Source: Bog-473 sp963707835 (GTDB lineage: Bacteria > Actinomycetota > Acidimicrobiia > Acidimicrobiales > RAAP-2). Taken from it: a stretch of DNA of 64,000 nt. Shown piece after piece: positions 41,578 through 49,317 of this stretch. How positions within the stretch are numbered: position 1 is the first letter of the stretch; every line of letters begins with the position of its first letter. The stretch spans positions 1 to 64,000 of the forward strand of contig CAVPRI010000002.1 in assembly GCA_963707835.1 (NCBI GenBank), in the 5' to 3' direction. The position numbers and the translations under genes are program-made. The notes beneath the pieces were generated by a model. It had not been told where the DNA came from, did not search any database, and saw only the letters and a list, made by a program, of their open reading frames with translations.

Positions 41578-43017
41578 TCAGCCCCGAGCGCAGGCGGCGC
41601 CCGCCGGTCGATCGTCGGGGCCCCACCCCTCGGCCCCTCGCTCGGGCCAGAAGTCGCCCGTCAACGCGTCCTGTATGTAGCGGACCGGAGGTTCCTCGCC
41701 CGAGGACACCACCCGGAGTGCATCGAGCAGCGCGTCGACGTCGTCTGGGCTGGTGCCCAGTCCGCAGCTGGCCCGGACCGCACCGGGGACGGCAGAGCGG
41801 TCGCCACGGAGCACCGCCTCGCGGGCACGCGCCACGCCGTCGGGGTTCACGCCGAGGAGGCGGATCAGGTAGGGGTGGGCACAGAAGCACCCGTGACGCA
41901 CCCCGATGCCGAATTCAGCGCTGAGGCGGGCCGCGACCAGTGCATGGTGCAATCCGGCAACAGTGAACGTCGCCACGGCCAACCCGTCGCGGTCGGAACC
42001 AGCGCGGCTCCGGGGCCCGAGCACATCGACGCCCGGGATCGTCCGCAGCCCGCGGTGGAGGCGATCGCTCAGCTCGTCTTCGTGGGCGACGATGGTGTCC
42101 CAACCGACTCGTTCGAGCTCCTCCATGGCCCGGCCGAAGGCCACGACGCCCACGACGTTGGGGGAGCCCGCCTCCTCCCGTTCGGGAGGCTCCGTCCAGA
42201 TGACCTCGTCCAGGTCCACCAGGTCGACCGCCCCGCCACCGGCGAGGAATGGGTCGCCGCTCTCGAAAGTCCGACGCGGCCCGATCAGGGCGCCCGACCC
42301 GAAGGGCGCGTAGAGCTTGTGCCCGCTGAACGCCACGAAGTCGGCTTCGGGCGGGAGGGGCCGGTGGGGGGCGAGCTGAGCGGCGTCGAGCAGCACGGGG
42401 ACCCCGCGCTCGTGGGCCGCCGCACAGATCTCCTCCACCGGAGGGAGCCATCCCGTGACGTTGGAAGCTCCGGTGAAGGCAAGCAGTGCCGGTGGGCGAC
42501 CTGAAGGGTGCCCGCGCCCAGCGTCGTCGAGCACCCGCACGACGTCGTCGACGCCGAAGGTGCCGTCCGGCCCGCATTCGACGAAGCGCACAGTGGCCAC
42601 GCGGGACCAGGGAAGGAGGTTGGCGTGGTGCTCGACCACCGTGGTGACCACCACGTCGGCGGCGTCGAGACGCAAGCGGTAGGCCAGGTGGTTGATCGCC
42701 TCGGTCGTGTTGCGGACCAGCACCACGACATCGTCCGCGCCCTGTCCCTGCACGGGCCGGCGTCGAGCAAAATGCGCCACCGTGTCGCGGCCCTCCTCGT
42801 ACGCGCGGGTCGCGAGACGCGACTTGTAACCCGCCCCGCGGTGCACGCTCGAATACTCGGGAAGGAACTCGGCCACCCGGTCGGCCACCACCTGCATCGC
42901 CGGGGTGGAGGCGGCACAGTCGAGGTCACGGTAGGGCCGCTCCAGCCCGTCGACACAGGGCACCGGAAGGTGCGAGCCGACCAACGGGACCAGCGAACCC
43001 TTGGGGTGCGTGCTCAC
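41578..43017 (-). CDS. Class V aminotransferase, cysteine desulfurase-like
   Basis: GTG at 43017 gives about 479 residues. PLP-enzyme landmarks: DLDCAASTPAMQVVADRVAE, SSVHRGAGYKSRLATRAYEE (N-terminal active-site segment), VVTTVVEHHANLLPWSRVAT (PLP-stacking His) and PVLLDAAQLAPHRPLPPEAD (PLP Asp). Next come the Schiff-base Lys in FVAFSGHKLYAPFGSGALIG and a mobile-loop cysteine region GIGVRHGCFCAHPYLIRLLG. The fold and loop resemble SufS/CsdA, but a C-terminal tail of 40 residues and the H-G-C-F-C loop differ from housekeeping enzymes, and no Suf genes are nearby. It may desulfurate a cysteine-containing metabolite. The spacing to the citrate synthase end is six bases, tail to tail. Confidence 0.85.
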   Translation of the reverse strand: MSTHPKGSLVPLVGSHLPVPCVDGLERPYRDLDCAASTPAMQVVADRVAEFLPEYSSVHRGAGYKSRLATRAYEEGRDTVAHFARRRPVQGQGADDVVVLVRNTTEAINHLAYRLRLDAADVVVTTVVEHHANLLPWSRVATVRFVECGPDGTFGVDDVVRVLDDAGRGHPSGRPPALLAFTGASNVTGWLPPVEEICAAAHERGVPVLLDAAQLAPHRPLPPEADFVAFSGHKLYAPFGSGALIGPRRTFESGDPFLAGGGAVDLVDLDEVIWTEPPEREEAGSPNVVGVVAFGRAMEELERVGWDTIVAHEDELSDRLHRGLRTIPGVDVLGPRSRAGSDRDGLAVATFTVAGLHHALVAARLSAEFGIGVRHGCFCAHPYLIRLLGVNPDGVARAREAVLRGDRSAVPGAVRASCGLGTSPDDVDALLDALRVVSSGEEPPVRYIQDALTGDFWPERGAEGWGPDDRPAGAACARG

Positions 43018-43150
43018 GCTGCACCACTCCGCCACGCACCGACACCGGCACCATTCTGGTCACGATCACGCTGCACGGTGCTCACCTTACGGACCACGGG
43101 ACCGCGTGGTCTGCCCGGGCGAAGGTTCGCCGGGGCTACCCTGCGTTTTG

Positions 43151-43336
43151 ATGGAAGATCGCTACGAATCCGAGCTGGCCAGATCCGAGTCGGTCCTCGA
43201 TGCCGTCGACCGAGCCCTCGAACGGCTGACCGACGGCAGCTACGGGATCTGCGAAGTGTGCGGCGCCACCATTGCGGAGGCGGACCTCGCCCAGGACCCC
43301 ACCCGGCGCCTCTGTGAGCAGCACCCTACCGTGTGA
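43151..43336 (+). CDS. DksA/TraR-type zinc finger small protein
   Basis: ATG at 43151 starts MEDRYESELARSESVLDAVD; the 61-residue product has a helix followed by RALERLTDGSYGICEVCGAT and a C-terminal RRLCEQHP. This is the zinc-finger half of the DksA/TraR family: Y-G-x-C-x-x-C-G, then a C-x-x-H instead of C-x-x-C, so the metal site would be C3H. The long coiled-coil tip that DksA inserts into RNA polymerase is missing, so it probably does not act as full DksA. It is divergent from the class V aminotransferase and convergent with superoxide dismutase. Confidence 0.8.
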   Translation: MEDRYESELARSESVLDAVDRALERLTDGSYGICEVCGATIAEADLAQDPTRRLCEQHPTV

Positions 43337-43391
43337 TCCTCACCCGACGCCGAGCCCTACCTCCACGCTGACGCCCAAACGGGCGCGAAAC

Positions 43392-44006
43392 TCAGCCGGC
43401 GACGCTCAGCCCTTGGGCCGAACCGAACCGAGCCGCCACGTCGGTCCAGTTGACGATGTTCCACAGGGCGGCGAAGAAGTCCGCCTTCACGTTCTTGTAC
43501 TGGAGGTAGAAGGCGTGCTCCCAGGCATCGAACACCAGCAGGGGCACTGAGCCGTTGCCCACATTGCCCTGGTGGTCGTAGATCTGCTCCACGACCAAAC
43601 GCCCGCCGAGCGGCTCCCAGGCCAGAGCGCCCCATCCCGAGCCCTGAACGGTCGAGGTCGACTGCGTGAAGTGTGCCTTGAACTTGTCGAAGGATCCGAA
43701 GTGCTCGTCGATCGCCGCGCCGAGCGCGCCATCGGGAGCTCCGCCGCCGTCGGGGCTCAGGTTCTTCCAGAAGATCGAGTGCAAGACGTGGCCCGAGATG
43801 TGGAACGCCAGGGTCTTCTCGAGGCCGACGATGGCCCCAAAGTCGTCTTTGTCGCGCCCCGCGGCCAGCTTCTCGAGCGTCTGGTTGGCCCCGGTCACAT
43901 AGGCGGCGTGGTGCTTGTCGTGGTGGAGCTCCATGATCTGTCCCGACACGTGCGGCTCAAGCGCGGCGTAGTCGTATGGCAGGTCCGGGAGGCTGTACTC
44001 GGCCAT
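43392..44006 (-). CDS. Superoxide dismutase, Fe/Mn family
   Basis: ATG at 44006 follows GAGGAGA. The 204-residue enzyme starts YSLPDLPYDYAALEPHVSG and contains the four metal ligands in their usual context: His in IMELHHDKHHAAYVTGANQ, His in TLAFHISGHVLHSIFWKNLS, Asp and His in LLVFDAWEHAFYLQYKNVKA. The region QGSGWGALAWEPLGGRLVVE and YDHQGN fits the Mn/cambialistic actinobacterial group, but metal preference cannot be decided by eye. No signal peptide, so cytoplasmic. It detoxifies superoxide to hydrogen peroxide. The gene is divergent from an XRE regulator across a spacer of about 150 bases. Confidence 0.95.
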   Translation of the reverse strand: MAEYSLPDLPYDYAALEPHVSGQIMELHHDKHHAAYVTGANQTLEKLAAGRDKDDFGAIVGLEKTLAFHISGHVLHSIFWKNLSPDGGGAPDGALGAAIDEHFGSFDKFKAHFTQSTSTVQGSGWGALAWEPLGGRLVVEQIYDHQGNVGNGSVPLLVFDAWEHAFYLQYKNVKADFFAALWNIVNWTDVAARFGSAQGLSVAG

Positions 44007-44162
44007 GGGGGTCTCCTCAGTCGTGATCGGATGGTCGGGTCGGTCGGGTGCCGATCGTGCGTGCTGGACGTTACCCGAACCAATCCGCGCGTCGTCCGGG
44101 ATGCGTCCGGTGCGGACCGGGCACGACCCGGCGACGCGTGGAGGCAACGGTACGCTGGTTCA

Positions 44163-44612
44163 GTGACCACGGATCCCAAAGACCGTCGGCACGATCTGGG
44201 GTCCTTCATCCGTGAGCAGCGGGGCTCGGCCCGGCTTTCACTGCGGCGTCTCTCTGAGCTGGCCGGCATCTCGAACCCTTACCTCAGCCAGATCGAGCGG
44301 GGACTGCGCAGGCCTTCGGCCGAGATCCTGCAGCAGATCGCCAAGGCCCTGCGCATCTCGGCCGAGACCCTCTACGTGCGAGCTGGCATCCTGGAGCCCC
44401 GAACCGCCGATCCCGACCTGGTCCAGGCCATTTTGGCCGACCAAACCATCAGCGAGGAGCAGAAGCAGGCGTTGGTCCATATCTACCGCGCATTCCGACG
44501 CGAGCGCGAATCCCCGGGCGGAGTCACCGCAGCGGCTCCCGCCGATTCCGTTTCCGCCCACCCGGCCGCGGCCGAGCCCGTTCCGTCCGCCGGACACGTC
44601 GCCACCGCCTGA
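44163..44612 (+). CDS. XRE-family regulator with proline/alanine-rich tail
   Basis: GTG at 44163 encodes 149 residues. The HTH_3 domain spans about residues 10-70: DLGSFIREQRGSARLSLRRL, SELAGISNPYLSQIERGLRR and PSAEILQQIAKALRISAETL, ending YVRAGIL. This is the most typical XRE fold, with the S-x-P-Y-L-S-Q-I-E-R-G-L-R-x-P-S signature of actinobacterial regulators. A helical segment (LVQAILADQTISEEQKQALV) may mediate dimerisation, followed by a disordered Ala/Pro tail. The ligand is unknown. It is divergent from sod and upstream of mshA in the same direction, separated by 65 bases. Confidence 0.9.
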   Translation: MTTDPKDRRHDLGSFIREQRGSARLSLRRLSELAGISNPYLSQIERGLRRPSAEILQQIAKALRISAETLYVRAGILEPRTADPDLVQAILADQTISEEQKQALVHIYRAFRRERESPGGVTAAAPADSVSAHPAAAEPVPSAGHVATA

Positions 44613-44677
44613 GCGTGTTCTTGAGTCTTCACGGCGTCCGGGGCAGCCCGGAAGTGCGCCGGTAGGCTCTGACCGCC

Positions 44678-45938
44678 ATGCGCCGCCTCGCCGTCCTGTC
44701 CCTGCACACGTCGCCCCTGGCCCAGCCCGGGAAGGGAGACGGCGGCGGGATGAACGTCTACGTGCGCGAGCTTGCGGCCGCCCTGGCCCGCTCGGAGGTC
44801 GTCTGCGACGTGTTCACCCGCGCCTGGTCGGCGGACCTTCCCTCGGTGGTCGTGGTCGAGCCCGGGCTCCGGGTCCACCATGTGCCGGCCGGTCCGACCG
44901 GTCCGGTGCCGAAGGAGTCGTTGCCGTCAGTCGTCGAGGAGTTCACCACGGGTGTGCTCGCACGGATGACCGAGGACGACGGGCCCGACGCCTCCCTGCC
45001 CTACACCTCGGTGCACGCCAACTATTGGCTGTCCGGGCTGTCGGGCCATGTGATCAAGCACGAGCTGGAACTTCCGCTGGTATGCACGTTCCACACGCTC
45101 GACCGAGTCAAGGCCGAGTCGATGCCCGAGGAGGTCGAGGCGGACCTGCCCCATCGACGGGCCGAGGCCGAGGCCGCGATCATCGGCTGCTCCGATGCGG
45201 TTTTGGCCTCGTGCACGGTCGAGGCCGAGCAGATCGCGTCTCTCTACGGCGGTGACCCCGGTCGCATCCGCGTCGTCGCACCGGGTGTCGACCATGCCTT
45301 CTTCGGCCCGGGCCACCGCCCCCAGGCCCGTCGCGCTCTCGGGCTCCCGCTCGAGGGTCGCCTGCTCCTCTTCGTGGGGCGAATCCAACCGCTCAAGTGC
45401 GCCGACGTCGCCGTCGAGACACTTGCCGAGCTGCAACGAGACGGGCGGGCGCCCTACCGCCTCGTCGTCGTGGGCGGCCCGAGCGGACCGCACGGCGAAA
45501 AGTCGCTCCGGCGTCTCCACGATCTGGCCGACGCCCACGGCCTGCACGATCTGGTCCACTTCGTGGAGCCCCAGCCCCACGAGCTCCTGTCGTCGTACTA
45601 CCGGGCTGCCGACGTGTGCATCGTGCCCAGCCGTTCGGAGTCGTTCGGGTTGGTCGCTCTCGAGGCGGCGGCTTGCGGCACGCCGGTCGTCGCCTCCGCC
45701 GTGGGCGGTCTCACGACCCTGGTGGACCACGGGCGGACAGGGTTCCTCGTCGACGGCGGAGGCTCCGACGCTTACGTCGACGCCGTGCGCAGCGTCTTCG
45801 CCGAGCCGCTGACGGCCGAGCGGCTCTCGACGGCCTCAGTGCTGCGAGCTCGCCGGTACACCTGGCGTGCCGCGGCCGCGGACTTTGGTGGAGCTACACG
45901 ACGAGCTGGCGGCGGGCCATCTCGTCGAGTGCAGCTGA
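44678..45938 (+). CDS. mshA: Glycosyltransferase family 4, MshA-like (D-inositol-3-phosphate glycosyltransferase)
   Basis: ATG at 44678. The N-terminal lobe begins LAVLSLHTSPLAQPGKGDGG and GMNVYVRELAAALARSEVVC (the G-G-M-N-V-Y motif of MshA and sucrose-phosphate-synthase-like enzymes). It continues with SVHANYWLSGLSGHVIKHEL and VCTFHTLDRVKA. The C-terminal lobe has LLLFVGRIQPLKCADVAVET and the E-x7-E nucleotide-sugar motif in SRSESFGLVALEAAACGTPV. MshA transfers N-acetylglucosamine to inositol-3-phosphate in mycothiol synthesis. As written the frame runs on into the next gene: one extra T in GACTTTGG (45884-45886) abolishes the natural end LHDELAAGHLVECS, whose TGA is at 45936-45938. I list the corrected end. 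Symbol is by similarity. Confidence 0.85.
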
Positions 45939-46465
45939 AGCGCTCGCCGTCGCTCGCGAGCGCCGATCCGTCCGTGCCCATCGTCGATCTCCCCGAGGAG
46001 GAGGAGATGGCGGCCGCGGTGGCGCGCATCGATGCATGGGCCGAACGTGAGTTGGCTGCCGGAGGCTTCCTGGTGGCGGCCGAGCGCCAGGAAGTGACGG
46101 ACCGCACGGCGTCGTTCCGTTGGTACCTGCGTTTCAAGGGTGAGGAGAAGGACTTCATCACCGTCTGGTTCACCCTCAAGCAGCGAACGTTGCACTACGA
46201 AGCCCAGTTCATGCCCGTGCCCGAGGCCAACCAGGCCGAGGTCTACGCTTACCTGCTCCGCCGCAACGCCCACCTCTTCGGCATGTGGTTCGCGCTTGGG
46301 CCCGAGGACGCCGTCTACCTCGTGGGGCGCGTGCCGGCTCGTCAGATTGACGACGACGAGCTCGACCGGATCGCGGGTTCCTCGGTGCTCTACACCGACG
46401 ACCACTTCCCGACGGCCATGGGCATGGCGCATCCGTCGACCTATCGCCGACGCCGCCGCTCCTAG
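45929..46465 (+). CDS. YbjN domain protein
   Basis: The likely start is the GTG at 45929, which overlaps the corrected mshA stop by ten bases, giving about 178 residues. After PSVPIVDLPEEEEMAAAVAR comes the YbjN (T3SS-chaperone-like) fold: RFKGEEKDFITVWFTLKQRT, LHYEAQFMPVPEANQAEVYA, YLLRRNAHLFGMWFALGPED and AVYLVGRVPARQIDDDELDR. YbjN domains often act as small partner proteins of unknown role. In mycobacteria a YbjN-domain gene also follows mshA, which supports both assignments. In the raw sequence it appears fused to the glycosyltransferase; see findings. Confidence 0.85.
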   Translation: MQLKRSPSLASADPSVPIVDLPEEEEMAAAVARIDAWAERELAAGGFLVAAERQEVTDRTASFRWYLRFKGEEKDFITVWFTLKQRTLHYEAQFMPVPEANQAEVYAYLLRRNAHLFGMWFALGPEDAVYLVGRVPARQIDDDELDRIAGSSVLYTDDHFPTAMGMAHPSTYRRRRRS

Positions 46466-46536
46466 CCCTTCCCCCGGAGGGGGCCTCGGGGAACGTGAGG
46501 ACGGCCGACCCTCGCAAGCTCGATATCGTCGGGTGG

Positions 46537-47352
46537 ATGTCGAGCCTCCTTATCGTCGGCGGGGGACGGATGGGGGGAGCCCTCTTGGGGGGGCTGTTGC
46601 ACGTCGGTTGGGCGGACCCCGGTGCGGTGACCGTGGTCGAGCCCCTGGCCGAGCGCCGGAGCGAGCTCGAGGCGGCGCACCCCGGGGTGCGCACCGTCTC
46701 CGCCCCCGAGGCGGGACTGCTCGACGAGGATGGTGAACGCCTTCTCGGAGCCGTCCTCGCGGTCAAACCCGACGTCGCCGAGTCAGCCTGCCGGGCACTC
46801 GGAGCCACCGGTGTGACCCGGCTGCTCTCCGTCGTGGCCGGGATCCCCTCGGTGCGCCTCGAGGCTGCGCTCGGCGGTGAGCCGGTCGTCGTGCGAGCAA
46901 TGCCCAACGCCCCGGCGCTGGTCGGGGTGGGCGCCACGGCCATCTCGGGGGGATCTTTCGCCACTTCGAACGACCTGGCCTGGGCCGAGGACGTCCTCTC
47001 CGCCGTCGGGGCGGTGGTCCGCCTGCCCGAGCGCCTTCTCGACGCAGTGACGGGCCTCTCGGGCTCGGGTCCGGCCTACTTCTTCCTCGTCGCCGAGGCC
47101 CTCATGGAAGCCGGTGTGCAGATGGGCCTGACCCGGGAGGTGAGCCGAACGCTGGTCCTCCAGACCATGCGCGGCTCGGCCGCCATGCTGGCCGAGACAG
47201 GCCTGGACCCCGAGGCCCTTCGGGCCATGGTGACCTCGCCCGCGGGAACGACGGCAGCCGGGATCCGGACGCTCGAGGCGCGGGCGGTCCGGTCCGCCTT
47301 CATGGAGGCGGTGGCGGCGGCCACAGAGCGGTCGCGCAACTTGCAGCGCTGA
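46537..47352 (+). CDS. proC: Pyrroline-5-carboxylate reductase
   Basis: I start at the ATG at 46537 (MSSLLIVGGGRMGGALLGGL), which places the dinucleotide-binding loop G-G-G-R-M-G-G at the N-terminus as in the family; an upstream GTG would add 14 unsupported residues. In the 271-residue protein the Rossmann half continues LLGAVLAVKPDVAESACRAL and VVVRAMPNAPALVGVGATAI. The all-helical dimerisation half has LDAVTGLSGSGPAYFFLVAE, EAGVQMGLTREVSRTLVLQT and the substrate-binding MVTSPAGTTAAGIRTLEARA. ProC reduces pyrroline-5-carboxylate to proline with NAD(P)H in the cytoplasm. Five bases separate it from the next gene, so the two are co-transcribed. Confidence 0.95.
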   Translation: MSSLLIVGGGRMGGALLGGLLHVGWADPGAVTVVEPLAERRSELEAAHPGVRTVSAPEAGLLDEDGERLLGAVLAVKPDVAESACRALGATGVTRLLSVVAGIPSVRLEAALGGEPVVVRAMPNAPALVGVGATAISGGSFATSNDLAWAEDVLSAVGAVVRLPERLLDAVTGLSGSGPAYFFLVAEALMEAGVQMGLTREVSRTLVLQTMRGSAAMLAETGLDPEALRAMVTSPAGTTAAGIRTLEARAVRSAFMEAVAAATERSRNLQR

Positions 47353-47357
47353 GCGAA

Positions 47358-48254
47358 ATGTCGAACCGCGTGGAGACGGTCTTCTTCCTCTCCGACTATG
47401 GCGCCCAGGACGAGTTCGCCGGTGTGGTCCAGGCCGTGATCGTGGCGGGTGCGCCCGGTGCGAGAGTGATCGATCTCACGCACCAGATCCCCGCCTTCGA
47501 CGTTCGAGCGGGCAGCCACACCTTGGTCCGGGCGGTGCCCCATTTGGGCAGCGGCATCGTGCTCGGCGTGGTCGACCCCGGGGTGGGGACGCGGCGGCGA
47601 GGCATCTGCGTCGAGGTCGCGCTGCCCGCCGGGGGCACCTTGTTCTTCGTGGGGCCCGACAACGGGCTTCTTCTGGCTGCCGCAGAGTCGGCCGGCGAGG
47701 CGCCCGTGAGCCGGGTGGTCGAGTTGCTGCGCCAGCAGCCGCCCGATCAGGTCACTGGGCGGGGTGTGACCTTCGACGGCCGCGACGTGTTCGCCCCGGC
47801 GGTCGCCGCGTTGTGCCGCGGGACGCCACTGGCGCAGCTGGGGGAGTCCGTCGATCCGGCTTCGCTCGTGCGCCTGATGGGAGGCGTCGTCGAGCATGGG
47901 CGTCTCCCCGACGGCCGGGCCTGCCTGCGGGCCGAGGTGACGTGGGTCGACCACTTCGGCAACGTGCAGCTGGCGGCGACCGTGGCCGACGCTCGGGTGG
48001 CCGGAATCCCACTGGCCGGCAGCATGGAGCTGACCGCCCGCATGGAGACCGGCCGGTCGGACCTCGAGGAGCTACCGCGAGCGCTCGTTCCCGACGGTGT
48101 CCGCCTCCGCTGCGTCGACGCGTTCGGTGACCTGGACCGGGGCGAGCTCGGTCTCCTGTCTGACGCCAACGGGCACTTGGCCGTGGTGGCCGGAGGGGCC
48201 TCCGCCGCCCACTGGCTGAACGTCGCCGCCGGCGATCTGCTGGTCCTGGCCTGA
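47358..48254 (+). CDS. SAM hydroxide adenosyltransferase (DUF62, fluorinase-related)
   Basis: ATG at 47358 gives 298 residues. The N-terminal domain begins VETVFFLSDYGAQDEFAGVV (the first-shell Asp of the family, D-Y/F-G), then IDLTHQIPAFDVRAGSHTLV, and VLGVVDPGVGTRRRGICVEV (Asp-Pro-Gly-Val-Gly-x-R, with the catalytic Arg). TLFFVGPDNGLLLAAAESAG and VTFDGRDVFAPAVAALCRG (D-G-R-D-x-F-A-P) follow. The C-terminal barrel includes VTWVDHFGNVQLAATVADAR. The Asp/Arg/His triad identifies the group that hydrolyses S-adenosylmethionine to adenosine and methionine with activated water; chlorinase/fluorinase loops are absent. Its physiological purpose is unclear. It lies between proC and rex. Confidence 0.9.
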   Translation: MSNRVETVFFLSDYGAQDEFAGVVQAVIVAGAPGARVIDLTHQIPAFDVRAGSHTLVRAVPHLGSGIVLGVVDPGVGTRRRGICVEVALPAGGTLFFVGPDNGLLLAAAESAGEAPVSRVVELLRQQPPDQVTGRGVTFDGRDVFAPAVAALCRGTPLAQLGESVDPASLVRLMGGVVEHGRLPDGRACLRAEVTWVDHFGNVQLAATVADARVAGIPLAGSMELTARMETGRSDLEELPRALVPDGVRLRCVDAFGDLDRGELGLLSDANGHLAVVAGGASAAHWLNVAAGDLLVLA

Positions 48255-48305
48255 TGACCCACCGGTCTGGCCTCGACCTCAGGCCGGTCGATACCATCCG
48301 TCTCA

Positions 48306-49187
48306 GTGAGGGACGAGCGACGCCCGGCGCAACGACCCGCCACCTCTCCTCCCGGCCCGTCCTCTTCCGGGCCGGCGGCGGACCCCGTCCCTTCGAGCGA
48401 GGTCCCCTCGACATCGGACACCTTCTCCCCCAAGAGGATCCCCGAGGCGACCGTGCTGCGCCTGCCCATCTACCAGCGGATCCTGGCCGAATTGGTACGA
48501 ACCGGAGTCCGGACCGTCTCGTCGGAGCGACTGGCCGAGCTGGCCCGGGTCAACGCCGCCAAAGTGCGCAAGGACCTCTCGTTGCTCGGATCGTTCGGCA
48601 CGCGGGGGTCGGGCTACGACCCCGAGTACCTCATTGCCCAGATCGACCGCGCCCTCGGCGTGGACGAGGACTGGTCGGTAGCCATCGTCGGGGTCGGGAA
48701 CCTCGGCCGCGCCTTGACCAACTCGGCCGGGTTCGCCTCGCGTAGCTGCCACATCACGGAGCTCTTCGACGTCGATCCCGCTGTGGTCGGTGAGAGCGTC
48801 CGGGGCATCACGGTGCGCCACATGGATGAGATCGCCACCCTCGGCGCGGCCGACCGTCCCGATATCGGGGTGATCGCGACGCCGGGGTGGGCTGCCCAAG
48901 GGGTGGCCGACCTCCTCGTACGGGCAGGCGTGACCTCCTTGCTCAACTTTGCGCCGAGGGTCCTCACCGTCCCGCCGACGGTGCACCTGCGCTACGTCGA
49001 CCTGTCGATCGAGCTCCAGGTCCTGGGCTTCTACCGGGCTCGGCACGAGGAGCCGCCGGAGGGACCGAAACCGGAGGGCGACTCGCGGGAGACGAACGGC
49101 TCGCCGGACCCGCCGGCCACCGGTGAGCAGGGCTCGCTGGTCTCGACGCTCGGGCGTGTGTCCGAACGGAGCCGAAACCGCCCCTGA
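48306..49187 (+). CDS. rex: Redox-sensing transcriptional repressor Rex
   Basis: GTG at 48306. After a 45-residue Pro/Ser-rich extension the winged-helix domain begins IPEATVLRLPIYQRILAELV, VRTVSSERLAELARVNAAKV and RKDLSLLGSFGTRGSGYDPE, the Rex_DNA-bind signature. The Rossmann domain reads WSVAIVGVGNLGRALTNSAG (G-x-G-x-x-G) and ITELFDVDPAVVGESVRGIT, then IGVIATPGWAAQGVADLLVR and LLNFAPRVLTVPPTVHLRYV. Rex binds NADH and derepresses genes for respiration when NADH/NAD rises. It sits at the head of the hem genes, as in the rex-hem operons known from Streptomyces, and the nuo genes begin 9.4 kb further. The acidic C-terminal tail of 40 residues is not part of the conserved fold. Confidence 0.95.
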   Translation: MRDERRPAQRPATSPPGPSSSGPAADPVPSSEVPSTSDTFSPKRIPEATVLRLPIYQRILAELVRTGVRTVSSERLAELARVNAAKVRKDLSLLGSFGTRGSGYDPEYLIAQIDRALGVDEDWSVAIVGVGNLGRALTNSAGFASRSCHITELFDVDPAVVGESVRGITVRHMDEIATLGAADRPDIGVIATPGWAAQGVADLLVRAGVTSLLNFAPRVLTVPPTVHLRYVDLSIELQVLGFYRARHEEPPEGPKPEGDSRETNGSPDPPATGEQGSLVSTLGRVSERSRNRP

Positions 49188-49285
49188 CGGAGCACCGACC
49201 GGGCCAGACCGGGGCCAGATCCACCCGACGACGCACCTGATGAACGGCCGACCTGCGGCGTCTGGCACTCTGGGTGTCCGCCCGG

Positions 49286-49295
49286 CACAATTGTG
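49286..49295. promoter_or_regulatory. CACAATTGTG palindrome before hemA
   Basis: A perfect 10-bp palindrome 22 bases before the hemA start. Its halves resemble the TTGTGA/TCACAA half-sites of Rex operators but point outward rather than inward and lack the central spacer, so it is not a canonical site. It may be a promoter element or chance. Confidence 0.3.
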
Positions 49296-49317
49296 AGCCG
49301 ACCCAGGAGGGAACCGA

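Noticed and set aside
44678..46465. A 595-residue glycosyltransferase-YbjN fusion protein
   Set aside because: A single extra T explains the joining, the natural ends of both genes are visible in sequence, and the same two genes are separate neighbours in other actinobacteria.
46209..48469. Long minus-strand frames over proC and the SAM hydroxide adenosyltransferase gene
   Set aside because: They are low-complexity Arg/Pro/Ser shadows opposite genes with complete catalytic motifs.
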